DNA from: Salinicoccus hispanicus
GTDB taxonomy: Bacteria > Bacillota > Bacilli > Staphylococcales > Salinicoccaceae
Direction: 5' to 3'
Assembly: GCF_009831115.1 (NCBI RefSeq)
Contig: NZ_WUUK01000002.1
Span: 62,001-126,000 of the forward strand
Length of the DNA: 64,000 nt
The notes below the pieces were generated by a model. It saw only the letters and a list, made by a program, of their open reading frames with translations, did not search any database and had not been told where the DNA came from. This document shows, in pieces, positions 44,497-53,055 of this stretch (position 1 is the first letter of the stretch; each line of letters begins with the position of its first letter). Position numbers and translations under genes: made by a program.

Positions 44497-44961
44497 ATGA
44501 ATAGAATAGATACGAAACTGATCGGTACAGACCTTAAAATTGCGATTGTTGCAGGCAGATTCAACGACTTCATCACATCACAGCTCGTTTCAGGTGCAGA
44601 AGGTGCGCTCATCAGCCATGATGTGGATACCGAAGACATCGATCTCGTCTACGTGCCAGGTGCTTTTGAAATTCCACTGGCTGCGAAAACCCTGGCCGAG
44701 TCCGGCAACTACGACGCGGTCATTGCGCTCGGCTGTGTCATCCGCGGCAGTACGACACATTATGATTATGTATGCAACGAGGCTGCGAAAGGCATTTCCC
44801 AGGCTGGACTCCAGACAGGCAAACCGGTCATGTTCGGCATCATTACAACTGAAAACATCGAGCAGGCGATAGAACGTGCTGGAACAAAAGCAGGGAATAA
44901 AGGTGCTGAAACAGCACTTGGAGCCATAGAGATGGCCAACCTCATGAAAAAAATACGCTAG
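44497..44961 (+). CDS. ribH: 6,7-dimethyl-8-ribityllumazine synthase RibH
   Basis: 154 residues, the usual length. Motifs: [50 protein letters not shown] with the catalytic His, and [14 protein letters not shown]. It condenses the RibBA and RibD products to lumazine for RibE. SD sequence AGGAGG. Last gene of the operon. Confidence 0.97.
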   Translation: MNRIDTKLIGTDLKIAIVAGRFNDFITSQLVSGAEGALISHDVDTEDIDLVYVPGAFEIPLAAKTLAESGNYDAVIALGCVIRGSTTHYDYVCNEAAKGISQAGLQTGKPVMFGIITTENIEQAIERAGTKAGNKGAETALGAIEMANLMKKIR

Positions 44962-44967
44962 AAATGA

Positions 44968-44994
44968 AGAGCCGATATCCATCGGCTTTTTATT
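44968..44994 (+). terminator. Intrinsic terminator after ribH
   Basis: AGCCGAT (44970-44976), a 4-base loop and ATCGGCT (44981-44987) followed by TTTTATTTT. Confidence 0.88.
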
Positions 44995-45102
44995 TTGCCA
45001 TGGATTTGCCATAATTACTTCAAACAACCGTCAATAAACGAAAATTCAGCAGATGCTTTTTCATGCTATGATTTTAGATATGATAAAAAGGGAGAGGGTT
45101 AT

Positions 45103-45510
45103 GTGAAGTTGAGACTATTACTGCCTGCTGCCGTTCTGGCCATGGGAATCATAGCGGGCTGCAGCAATGAAGAGGAACCGGCGGAGATGAATCACGATCA
45201 CGCAAGTGAAGATGAAGTGAGGTCTCTCGAAGTGGATCTTGAAGTGCCTGAAACAGCTGCATCAGGAGAAACGGTTGAATTTACAGCCCATGTCCATTCA
45301 AACGGTGAAGATGTGCCGGATGCAGATAGTGTCATGTTCGAAGTGCTCCAGGGCGAAGAAAGTCTTGAAAAGATTGAAGCGGAACATGATGAAAATGGGA
45401 ACTACACAATCGAGCATGCATTTGACGAAGCAGGTACGTATACAGTCATCTCCCATGTAGATGCATTCCAGCTCCATACGATGCCACAGAAGGATATTAC
45501 TGTGGAATAA
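45103..45510 (+). CDS. YtkA-like secreted lipoprotein
   Basis: 135 residues. N-terminal lipoprotein signal with lipobox IIAGC (Cys about 19), then an acidic Glu/Asp/His linker (NHDHASEDEVRSLEVDLEVP) and a single immunoglobulin-like YtkA domain with HVHSNGEDVPDADSVMFEV and YTIEHAFDEAGTYTVISHV. YtkA/FixH-like proteins are surface-exposed and sometimes linked to copper handling or cytochrome oxidase; here that is only suggested by the His-rich segments. GTG start at 45103 with GAGAGGG upstream. Monocistronic between the rib operon and the SDR gene. Confidence 0.82.
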   Translation: MKLRLLLPAAVLAMGIIAGCSNEEEPAEMNHDHASEDEVRSLEVDLEVPETAASGETVEFTAHVHSNGEDVPDADSVMFEVLQGEESLEKIEAEHDENGNYTIEHAFDEAGTYTVISHVDAFQLHTMPQKDITVE

Positions 45511-45604
45511 CCATGTCTTTCCTTCCGGATGCTGATTATTGTAATGAAGCCCTGTAGGGTTTACAATATATATAGAAACTGGAAGCATAAATCAGGAGGA
45601 AAAC

Positions 45605-46282
45605 ATGAATTTGCAGGATAAAACTTATATTGTATCAAATGCTGTGACAGCGCTCGGAAAGGAACTCTCCATGCATCTGGCGCAGCGGGGTGCAAACGTC
45701 ATTCTGGCAGGTACTGAGCATGTGGAACTGGACAACCTCCTGGAGGCTATCCAGAGCAGTTCGGAAGGGAAGCACAAGGTGGTTCTTCTGGAGCAGTCGA
45801 AGGAAATCGACTGGTTGGCTACTGTGGAAGAAATTGAGCAGGATCATAGCACATTGAATGGTATTATTCTCGTACATACCATATTCACAGAGAACCGTTC
45901 TGTCTATGATGTTTCTTTTGATGAATTCAATACGGTGATGTACGAGCATGTATGGGGGACCTATTTGGGAATCCGTACGCTGAGGCCATTGCTCAAGGAC
46001 GGCAAGGACGCAAAGATCATCAACGTCATCGGCCCTTCGTTCGAGGATGTATTTGAAAGAAACCTGTATTATACCGTCACAGGTGCAATCGAGGCATTGA
46101 CGCATTCCACTGCTATTGAGCTGAGGAAGGAAGATGTGGATGTCTACGCGCTGAGCTATCGTCCGCCATTCGGCGATGATGAGTCTCCAGAACGTACAAA
46201 TCTGCAGGCAATCGACAAAGTCATGACGATTCTTACAGGTTCGGAAGATATCCCTACCGGAAACACCCTCATCATAAATTAA
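45605..46282 (+). CDS. SDR-family protein with degenerate catalytic motifs
   Basis: 225 residues with the Rossmann fold of short-chain dehydrogenases. The cofactor motif normally TGxxxGIG reads SNAVTALG, the segment normally YxxxK reads YTVTG (in LYYTVTGAIEALTHSTAIEL), and the NAG-type motif is replaced by VHTIF. The SDR context (ALTHSTAIELRKEDVDVYAL) is nevertheless clear. Normal catalysis is unlikely; a binding or regulatory function or atypical enzyme is possible. SD sequence AGGAGGAAA before the ATG. Followed by a terminator. Confidence 0.8.
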   Translation: MNLQDKTYIVSNAVTALGKELSMHLAQRGANVILAGTEHVELDNLLEAIQSSSEGKHKVVLLEQSKEIDWLATVEEIEQDHSTLNGIILVHTIFTENRSVYDVSFDEFNTVMYEHVWGTYLGIRTLRPLLKDGKDAKIINVIGPSFEDVFERNLYYTVTGAIEALTHSTAIELRKEDVDVYALSYRPPFGDDESPERTNLQAIDKVMTILTGSEDIPTGNTLIIN

Positions 46283-46292
46283 TAACAAATAG

Positions 46293-46327
46293 TGTCAGCT
46301 GATTTTCAATCAGGTGGCATTTTTTTG
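46293..46327 (+). terminator. Intrinsic terminator after the SDR gene
   Basis: A 12-bp stem with one mismatch and one G-U pair (46293-46304 / 46308-46319) followed by seven T. Confidence 0.85.
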
Positions 46328-46345
46328 AATTCTTCTTTTATTCTC

Positions 46346-46407
46346 TTGAAAAAAACAGTATGGCATGTATAATTGGGAGTATGATTATCATTGATAATCA
46401 TTATCAG
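46346..46407 (+). promoter_or_regulatory. sst operon promoter with Fur box
   Basis: TTGAAA (46346-46351), 16-base spacer, TATAAT (46368-46373), followed by ATCATTGATAATCATTATC (46388-46406), which matches 15 of 19 positions of the Fur consensus GATAATGATAATCATTATC; additional GATTATC upstream extends the dyad. Iron-bound Fur should block transcription of sstABCD. Confidence 0.9.
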
Positions 46408-46422
46408 TTAAGGTGGACCACT

Positions 46423-47391
46423 ATGATACATAAACTTTTCAGGCTGGACATCATGATTATATTATTGATTGTGTTATCCATCATCTCCATGTTTGTAGGG
46501 GTTGTTGAGGTTTCTCCAAGAGACCTTTTGAACCTCAGTGAGAATCAAAAAAATATTATTATTGAAAGTCGGTTTCCGAGAACTGTTGCGATCATCATCG
46601 CAGGTGCTTCTCTTAGTGTATGCGGATTGATCATGCAGCAGTTGACAAGAAATAAATTCGTTTCGCCAACAACGGCAGGTACTATGGACTGGGCTCGACT
46701 GGGGATTCTGCTTGCTCTGATGTTCTTTCCAACAGCGAACCTGCTTGTAAAGTTACTGTTTGCTTCTGCTTTAAGCCTGGCGGGGACACTTCTTTTCATG
46801 CAGATCATACAGCGTGTGCAATTCAAAGATGTAGTCTTTGTTCCGCTTATTGGACTGATGCTCGGTAATGTCGTGTCAAGTGTAGCAACATTTCTCAGTC
46901 TGAGAACAAACTCTGTACAGTCACTTTCAAGCTGGATGCAAGGGGATTTCTCGATTATCATCTCCGGACGCTACGAAGTCCTGTATATAAGCATTCCCTT
47001 TCTGATTATTGGTCTGCTCTACGCCAATCAGTTTACAATCGCGGGTATGGGAGAAGATTTCTCGAAAAACCTTGGATTGAATTATAAACGTGTAATCAAT
47101 ATAGGTTTGCTCATCACCGCAGTAATCACTGCGCTTGTTGTTGTAACAGTAGGAATGCTGCCGTTCCTCGGCCTTATTATTCCGAATATTATATCAATAT
47201 TCCGTGGAGATCACTTGAAGAATACAATTCTTCTCACCGCAGTACTCGGTGCAATTTTCGTCATGCTATGTGACATTCTCGGTCGTCTTATCATATTTCC
47301 CTATGAGATATCGATTGGGTTGATGATTGGGGTCGTCGGGAGTTTCATCTTCCTGATCATGATATTCAGGAGAGTGAAATCGAATGCTTGA
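46423..47391 (+). CDS. sstA: Iron-siderophore ABC permease SstA (FecCD family)
   Basis: 322 residues with about nine membrane helices. FecCD family signatures: RFPRTVAIIIAGASLSVCGLIMQQ read in parts, RNKFVSPTTAGTMDWA, and the cytoplasmic EAA-like loop FLGLIIPNIISIFRGD. ATG at 46423 with AAGGTGG upstream. With SstB it forms the channel of the staphylococcal transporter for catechol-type siderophores; similar to the YclNOPQ system. Overlaps sstB by 8 bases. Confidence 0.92.
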   Translation: MIHKLFRLDIMIILLIVLSIISMFVGVVEVSPRDLLNLSENQKNIIIESRFPRTVAIIIAGASLSVCGLIMQQLTRNKFVSPTTAGTMDWARLGILLALMFFPTANLLVKLLFASALSLAGTLLFMQIIQRVQFKDVVFVPLIGLMLGNVVSSVATFLSLRTNSVQSLSSWMQGDFSIIISGRYEVLYISIPFLIIGLLYANQFTIAGMGEDFSKNLGLNYKRVINIGLLITAVITALVVVTVGMLPFLGLIIPNIISIFRGDHLKNTILLTAVLGAIFVMLCDILGRLIIFPYEISIGLMIGVVGSFIFLIMIFRRVKSNA

Positions 47392-48343
47392 TAGGAAAAA
47401 TAACCGGCTACTACTTATTCTGACTGCTATTACGCTATTGATTGGTGGATTCTATATACTCTACCAATTGAATTTCAACATACTGTACTACCAATTGCCT
47501 TCCCGTCTCAACCGGGTGGCTACAATGCTCATTGTCGGAACAGCGATTGCAGTCTCTACGGTGATATTTCAGACGATAACAAAAAATCGTATTCTGACAC
47601 CTTCCATTATGGGATTGGATTCAGTCTATCTTTTTATACAGACACTCATCGTATTCATTGTAGGCACCCAATCATCGCTTCTGACCAACGGTTTCATCAA
47701 TTATGTGATCAGTATGCTCGCTCTTGTCGCATTTACAGTACTCGTTTTCAGGTACTTGTTCAAGCTCACCGGCAGCCACGTATTCCTACTGCTGCTTATC
47801 GGGATCATACTCGGTACTTTCTTCAGCAGTCTGTCATCATTTATGCAGATGCTGATCAATCCGGATGATTTCCTGATTCTGCAAAGCTCGATGTTTGCAT
47901 CCTTCAATGCCATCAACGAGTCATTGATCTGGATCACTGGTACCATTGTACTGCTGCTGTTGATCATTGTCCTAAGAGATTTCCATTCTCTCGACGTCAT
48001 CGCACTAGGCAGGGATCATGCAATAAACCTCGGGATCAACTATGACAGGAAAGTTTCCCAGTTGCTGCTCATTATTGCGGTTCTCGTATCCGTTTCGACC
48101 GCTTTGGTCGGACCAATCATGTTTCTTGGTCTGCTCGTCGTCAATCTGGCACATCAGATATTCAAGACGTTCAAGCATCGCTACCTGCTTATCGGCAGTA
48201 CGCTCATATCAATGATTACATTGCTCATTGGTCAGATGCTGACACAGTATGTATTCAAACAGGCAATTGAAATCAGCGTCATCATCAACCTGGTAGGCGG
48301 AGTGTACTTCATCATATTAATGCTTAAGGAGAGTCGAAGATGA
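47384..48343 (+). CDS. sstB: Iron-siderophore ABC permease SstB (FecCD family)
   Basis: 319 residues, about nine membrane helices, FecCD type: RLNRVATMLIVGTAIAVSTVIF, ITKNRILTPSIMGLDSVY and the loop VGPIMFLGLLVVNLAHQIF. Second permease of the Sst transporter. The gene is translationally linked to sstA (8-base overlap) and sstC (4-base overlap). Confidence 0.92.
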   Translation: MLDRKNNRLLLILTAITLLIGGFYILYQLNFNILYYQLPSRLNRVATMLIVGTAIAVSTVIFQTITKNRILTPSIMGLDSVYLFIQTLIVFIVGTQSSLLTNGFINYVISMLALVAFTVLVFRYLFKLTGSHVFLLLLIGIILGTFFSSLSSFMQMLINPDDFLILQSSMFASFNAINESLIWITGTIVLLLLIIVLRDFHSLDVIALGRDHAINLGINYDRKVSQLLLIIAVLVSVSTALVGPIMFLGLLVVNLAHQIFKTFKHRYLLIGSTLISMITLLIGQMLTQYVFKQAIEISVIINLVGGVYFIILMLKESRR

Positions 48344-49161
48344 TAGATCTTAAAAGTATCTCAAAAATTTACGGCCAAAAGAAAGTTGTTAACGATGTAT
48401 CCGTATCAATCGCTAAAGGAAAGGTCACTTCATTCATTGGGCCGAATGGTGCTGGAAAGAGCACCTTGTTGTCCATGGTGACACGACTGCTTGATCAGGA
48501 CAGTGGCGATGTGCTGCTTGAAGGGGAAAACATACTTCAAGCACCAAGTGACAAGCTTGCAAAAAAAATCGCTATTTTAAAACAATCCAACAATCTGGAT
48601 TTAAAAATTACTGTGCGTGAACTGATCAGTTTTGGCAGGTTTCCATATTCCAGGGGCAGACTTACACAAAAAGACCATGAGATCATCGATGAAGCGATCA
48701 GCTATATGGAACTTGAACAGTTTGAAGAACGCTATATAGATGAACTATCGGGGGGTCAAAGGCAGCGTGTCTATATCGCCATGACCATCGCTCAGGATAC
48801 CGAGTATATATTCCTGGATGAACCACTTAACAATCTTGATATGAAACACTCTGTGCAGATCATGCAGATATTGAGAAGGCTGGTAAGAGAACGGAATAAG
48901 ACTATCATCATCGTTATTCATGATATCAATTTTGCATCATGCTATTCCGATAACATCGTGGCCATGAAAGATGGTGAAGTCGTCATCAGTGGCAGTAAAG
49001 ATGATGTCATTCGTAAAGAGATTCTTGAAGACATCTATGAGATGGATATCAATATAGAATGTATTTACGGACAACAGATCTGTGTCTACTTTGATGAGCA
49101 TCAGGATGCATCTGTGGATGATTTCATTGAAGATCAGGCGCAAGTTCAAATACGTGCTTAA
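48340..49161 (+). CDS. sstC: Iron-siderophore ABC ATPase SstC
   Basis: 273-residue cytoplasmic ATPase: Walker A GPNGAGKSTL, signature LSGGQRQRVY, Walker B EYIFLDEPLNNLD and the switch His in VIHDINFA. Energises the SstAB permease. Overlaps sstB by four bases; sstD follows after a 98-base gap that contains an unusual strong SD sequence. Confidence 0.94.
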   Translation: MIDLKSISKIYGQKKVVNDVSVSIAKGKVTSFIGPNGAGKSTLLSMVTRLLDQDSGDVLLEGENILQAPSDKLAKKIAILKQSNNLDLKITVRELISFGRFPYSRGRLTQKDHEIIDEAISYMELEQFEERYIDELSGGQRQRVYIAMTIAQDTEYIFLDEPLNNLDMKHSVQIMQILRRLVRERNKTIIIVIHDINFASCYSDNIVAMKDGEVVISGSKDDVIRKEILEDIYEMDINIECIYGQQICVYFDEHQDASVDDFIEDQAQVQIRA

Positions 49162-49259
49162 ACACGATCGACTTCATTTAAGGAGGTGATGGGAGCCTAT
49201 CGGATATATGAATGTTTTTAGTGGGGGCTGAAAACACACCAAAGGAAAGAGGAATGGAA

Positions 49260-50291
49260 ATGAAGAAATTTTACTTATTGATTGCTGTAATGATGATTAT
49301 GGTAATTGCGGCATGCGGTAATACAGAAGAGACTACAGAGAGTACTGAAGCAGAGGCAGGAGAGACTGGGACAGTATCTGTAGAGAATAATTTCATGGTC
49401 TCAAGTGAAGCTTCAGATGGAGAAGAGTCTGAGGAAACAGTATCAGAAACAATCGAAGTACCATTGAACCCTGAAAAAGTAGCTGTATTTGACTATGGTG
49501 CACTTTCGACAATTAAAGAATTAGGTGAAGCTGAAAGTGTTGTCGGTTTGCCTAAAGGAGATGGCGGAAGTACACTGCCAGAAGAACTGGATGAGTTTCG
49601 CGGAGATGACTACGAAAATCTTGGCGGGCTGAAAGATCCGGACTTCGAGAAAATTGCTGAATTACAGCCAGATCTCATCATGATTTCTGGGCGTCAGGCG
49701 ACAGATACCATCATTGATGAATTTGGTAAGGCAGCGCCGGATGCACAAGTCCTCTTTGTCGGTCCCTCCAGTGATAACTACTTTGAAGAAATCAGGCATT
49801 ACACTCAAATGATTGGTGATATCTTCGACAAATCGGATGAAGCAGAAGCTTTGATTGGCGAGTTTGATGATAAGATCGAAGAAGTGAAACAAAAAGCTGA
49901 AAATACTGAAGAAACACTTCTGTTTGTCATGGCAAATGAAGGTGAACTTTCTGCCCATGGTCCAGGGGGCCGTTATAGTTTCCTCTACGATGAACTCGGC
50001 TTCAAGACAGTAGATGAAGAGATTTCAACAACCCGACACGGTCAGGCGATCAGCTATGAATATATCAACGATAGGAACCCAGGCATCATTTTGGCATTGG
50101 ATAGAGGCAGTGCAATCGGTGGGGAATCCGCTTCAAGCACTGTTCTGGATAACAATGTTATTCAAGATGTAGATGCCATCAAGAATGATCGAGTAATCGA
50201 TTTGAACGCTCAATTGTGGTATCTTGCTTCAGGTGGCATTGTTACAACAATTGGTCAACTTGAAGAAGTGGAACAGGCACTTGAGCAGTAG
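49260..50291 (+). CDS. sstD: Iron-siderophore binding lipoprotein SstD
   Basis: 343-residue substrate-binding lipoprotein. Signal peptide with lipobox VIAAC (Cys about 19), an acidic Thr/Glu-rich linker of about 40 residues, then a type III periplasmic-binding fold (VAVFDYGALSTIKELGE, LQPDLIMISGRQ, GRYSFLYDELGFK). ATG at 49260 is chosen because AGAGGA is seven bases upstream; in-frame ATG codons at 49212 and 49254 are less well supported. The gene delivers catechol siderophores to SstAB. Confidence 0.93.
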   Translation: MKKFYLLIAVMMIMVIAACGNTEETTESTEAEAGETGTVSVENNFMVSSEASDGEESEETVSETIEVPLNPEKVAVFDYGALSTIKELGEAESVVGLPKGDGGSTLPEELDEFRGDDYENLGGLKDPDFEKIAELQPDLIMISGRQATDTIIDEFGKAAPDAQVLFVGPSSDNYFEEIRHYTQMIGDIFDKSDEAEALIGEFDDKIEEVKQKAENTEETLLFVMANEGELSAHGPGGRYSFLYDELGFKTVDEEISTTRHGQAISYEYINDRNPGIILALDRGSAIGGESASSTVLDNNVIQDVDAIKNDRVIDLNAQLWYLASGGIVTTIGQLEEVEQALEQ

Positions 50292-50300
50292 ATGAATACG

Positions 50301-50332
50301 AAAAGGCCCATCATTATGATGGGCCTTTTTTG
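50301..50332. terminator. Bidirectional terminator between sstD and murB
   Basis: A 13-bp perfect stem (50301-50313 / 50317-50329) with 3-base loop, A-run before and T-run after. Confidence 0.92.
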
Positions 50333-50339
50333 ATGGTAT

Positions 50340-51278
50340 TTAGATCTGGCGTTCGGAACGTCTATGCAATGGTTCGCCGATTATTCTGACTTCACGATTG
50401 AGCTGGACGCCGAACCTATGATTTACAGTGTCCTGTACGTATTCGATCAGCGCTTCGTAGTCACCGGCAGTACCTTGATCCACGTTCACCATGAAACCGG
50501 CATGCTTCTTGGAAACTTCGACACCCCCGATGCGGTACCCCTGCAGTCCGGCTTCCTGGATGAGTTTGCCGGCAAAGTTGCCGGGTGGTCTTTGGAATAC
50601 ACTGCCGCATGAAGGGAATTCCAATGGCTGCTTTGTTTCCCGACGTTCTGTCAGATCAGCCATACTTCTTTCAATATCAGCAATCTCCCCCGGTTCAAGC
50701 TTGAATTTCGCTTCAACCACTACATATCCGTTGTCCTGGACGACACTCTTACGATAGTCCAGCCCTAGGTCTGCATTACTCAATACAGTACGCTCTCCGG
50801 TTTCGTCCAGTACGGTGACTTCAAGCAGACAGTCCTTGACTTCTCCGCCATAGGCACCAGCATTCATATACACAGCACCACCGACACTTCCGGGTATGCC
50901 ACACGCAAATTCCAGTCCGGACAGGGACAGATCCCTGGCATAGTTTGAAACGTCGATGATGGCCCGGCCGCTGCCTGCAGTAATTACATTCTCCGACTCA
51001 TGGAGATCATCCAGTTCGAGCAGGTTCAGCACGATGCCACGAATCCCTCCGTCCCGGATGATGATGTTTGATCCATTACCGAGATATGTTACCGGTATAC
51101 CGTTTTTATGACTATACTGCAGGACACGGGAGGCATCTTCAATATCGTGGACTGTGATATGGATGTCAGCAGGCCCTCCGGTTCGAGTGTATGTATATTT
51201 TTTCAAAGGTTCATAAAATTTGATTTCAGAATGGTTCAGTAAAGATTTCAGATCTCGTTCAATTTGAGTATGATTCAC
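50340..51278 (-). CDS. murB: UDP-N-acetylenolpyruvoylglucosamine reductase MurB
   Basis: 312-residue FAD enzyme reducing UDP-GlcNAc-enolpyruvate to UDP-MurNAc in peptidoglycan synthesis. Motifs: [30 protein letters not shown], the FAD-binding [18 protein letters not shown] and the catalytic-Ser region [18 protein letters not shown]. Start GTG at 51278 has AAAGGAAA at good spacing and yields the usual MurB length. Located between sst and gdpS, as in staphylococci. Confidence 0.95.
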   Translation of the reverse strand: MNHTQIERDLKSLLNHSEIKFYEPLKKYTYTRTGGPADIHITVHDIEDASRVLQYSHKNGIPVTYLGNGSNIIIRDGGIRGIVLNLLELDDLHESENVITAGSGRAIIDVSNYARDLSLSGLEFACGIPGSVGGAVYMNAGAYGGEVKDCLLEVTVLDETGERTVLSNADLGLDYRKSVVQDNGYVVVEAKFKLEPGEIADIERSMADLTERRETKQPLEFPSCGSVFQRPPGNFAGKLIQEAGLQGYRIGGVEVSKKHAGFMVNVDQGTAGDYEALIEYVQDTVNHRFGVQLNREVRIIGEPLHRRSERQI

Positions 51279-51445
51279 TATAATGTTTCCTTTCAAAAGA
51301 AAATACTTAACACTATTATAAGGGAATCGCCGGTCCATTGCCAATTGAAGTTATGTCCGTTGTGAGGATTTAGGATGTATGCTATATTTTGTTTAGCAAT
51401 TTGAGCAGGGTGTGTGACTATAATACAATGAAAGTGTGACTTTCT

Positions 51446-52342
51446 TTGCATAGAAAAATATTGATGAATGGTATCCTTATGGTCATTTTTGCGATGCTGG
51501 CTGCCGGTTGTGGCTCTGGGCTTGATGAAAACTTCGAGGACTATATGGCCAGTATGGAAGAGGTTCATGCACTGGATACTGAATATGAAAACAAGATGGC
51601 CGAACTGGATATCGATAGTCTGCCGGAAGAGGTCTCTCCTAGAAATCCGGATATCAATCTTGAAAAACTGACAACGATCAGCGAAGCACTGGATCAGGAA
51701 ATCATGCCGGTGATTACACAGATGAATGACAAGGTGGGCAATATCGAAGTTGTGGATGATCAGCTGGTTGATCTGCATGATACTTATAAGGAAAGCCTTG
51801 AAGTCAAACAGGATTTTGTCCAGGGGTTGAATGACTATGTCGAAACATACGCCTTCTCTGTCAGATCAAATGAAGAACTTATACAGCTGAGCCAGGATTT
51901 TATGGACAATCAGAGAGAGAGGGATGAAGTGATCGATGCGGCCAGCAGCGGGATGGAGACCGAAGAAATCGATTCGATCATTTCACAGATCAATGAGAAC
52001 AGTACAGAACTGGAAGAAGAATCTGAAATTCTTCAGCTGGATGAGTCACAGGCTACCAAGATGGCGCATATTGATAATACGCTGCTGCCATTGATCGACA
52101 GCCATATCGAGACCCTCAACCAGATGAACCTTGATACGGACAGTGCTGTGCGTGTACGCAGTCTGACATTGGAGATGTACTATGGTTTCAGGAAATACTA
52201 TCAGGAACGGAAGAATACAATGCAGTACAACAACCGGCTGCAGGAATTGCAGCTGCAGAATATATTGCCGTTGCGTGAAACATATGAAGAACTGGATCAG
52301 GAATACAATGTCCAGATAGAAGAAATAGAGAGCGAACTGTAG
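51446..52342 (+). CDS. EMYY-motif lipoprotein
   Basis: 298 residues. Signal peptide with lipobox LAAGC (Cys about 22), then a long, nearly all-helical, Glu/Gln/Leu/Asp-rich domain with coiled-coil character. The sequence TLEMYYGFRKYY contains the EMYY string that names this staphylococcal lipoprotein family. Function is unknown; it is anchored to the outer face of the membrane. TTG at 51446 is used here; ATG at 51464 would shorten the signal peptide's basic region. The SD sequence is weak for either. Confidence 0.82.
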   Translation: MHRKILMNGILMVIFAMLAAGCGSGLDENFEDYMASMEEVHALDTEYENKMAELDIDSLPEEVSPRNPDINLEKLTTISEALDQEIMPVITQMNDKVGNIEVVDDQLVDLHDTYKESLEVKQDFVQGLNDYVETYAFSVRSNEELIQLSQDFMDNQRERDEVIDAASSGMETEEIDSIISQINENSTELEEESEILQLDESQATKMAHIDNTLLPLIDSHIETLNQMNLDTDSAVRVRSLTLEMYYGFRKYYQERKNTMQYNNRLQELQLQNILPLRETYEELDQEYNVQIEEIESEL

Positions 52343-52359
52343 GTTCGCTCTCTATTTCT
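52321..52359. terminator. Bidirectional hairpin at the shared 3' end of the EMYY gene and 52352-52597 gene
   Basis: A perfect 17-bp inverted repeat (52321-52337 / 52343-52359) with 5-base loop. It overlaps the last codons of both convergent genes. Confidence 0.85.
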
Positions 52360-52597
52360 TCTTGGGATTGTTATTGGGTTGCTGCTCGTTCATCGGGTGG
52401 TTCGGATCCTTCTGGACCTTTGATATGAACACATTTCTGAGAATTACAGTAGTAATCCAGAATGCAAACACAGCGAGAAGGATGAAAGATACTGTTCTGT
52501 TATTTTCAAAATCGAGCATGAACAGCAAAACGACAATCAGCAGGGCTGCATTGATTGTATCGAGAAATGTCCATCTCTTAAGTGATCGATTATTCAT
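52352..52597 (-). CDS. Small two-helix membrane protein
   Basis: 81 residues. Two membrane segments: FLDTINAALLIVVLLFML and VSFILLAVFAFWITTVILR, then a hydrophilic Pro/Asn/Lys-rich tail. No family identified. ATG at 52597 is six bases after GGAGG. It is convergent with the EMYY lipoprotein gene and divergent from brxC. Confidence 0.72.
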   Translation of the reverse strand: MNNRSLKRWTFLDTINAALLIVVLLFMLDFENNRTVSFILLAVFAFWITTVILRNVFISKVQKDPNHPMNEQQPNNNPKKK

Positions 52598-52700
52598 GTC
52601 ATGCCTCCAATCCATGTCATTATACCATAATGCAAAACGTGATTTGCTAAATTCAATGATAAATGATAAGTTATTAACAGTTTAATGAGAAGGTGATGAA

Positions 52701-53021
52701 ATGCTGACGAAAACAACATCGATTGAATCATTTCAAAAGTTGTTGCAAGCGAATAAAGATTTCTTTTTTATGAAACATAGCAGTACATGTCCGATATCGG
52801 CCACTGCCTTCGAAGAGTTTCAAAAATTCCATTATGAAAGGGATATGGATGGCTACTACCTGATTGTTCAGGACCATCGCAAGCTCTCTGATTATATTGC
52901 TGAACATTTCGATGTCAGGCATGAATCTCCACAGGCTTTCTACTTTGAGGCAGGCAAGCTCAAATGGAGCGACTCCCATCAGAATATCACACTCAATAAC
53001 CTTTCTTCAGTAGAAGACTAG
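52701..53021 (+). CDS. brxC: Monothiol bacilliredoxin BrxC (YtxJ)
   Basis: 106-residue thioredoxin-fold protein of the YtxJ family with the active-site segment HSSTCPISATAFEEF and downstream HESPQAFYF (cis-Pro loop). It removes bacillithiol from S-bacillithiolated proteins. ATG with GAGAAGGTGA upstream. A single gene with its own terminator; presence implies a bacillithiol-using organism, typical of this family. Confidence 0.9.
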   Translation: MLTKTTSIESFQKLLQANKDFFFMKHSSTCPISATAFEEFQKFHYERDMDGYYLIVQDHRKLSDYIAEHFDVRHESPQAFYFEAGKLKWSDSHQNITLNNLSSVED

Positions 53022-53055
53022 AACCAGGATTGCTATACGCAATCCTGGTTTTTAT
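53022..53055. terminator. Bidirectional terminator between brxC and gdpS
   Basis: A perfect 12-bp stem (53022-53033 / 53039-53050) with a 5-base loop followed by TTTTAT; between convergent genes. Confidence 0.92.
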
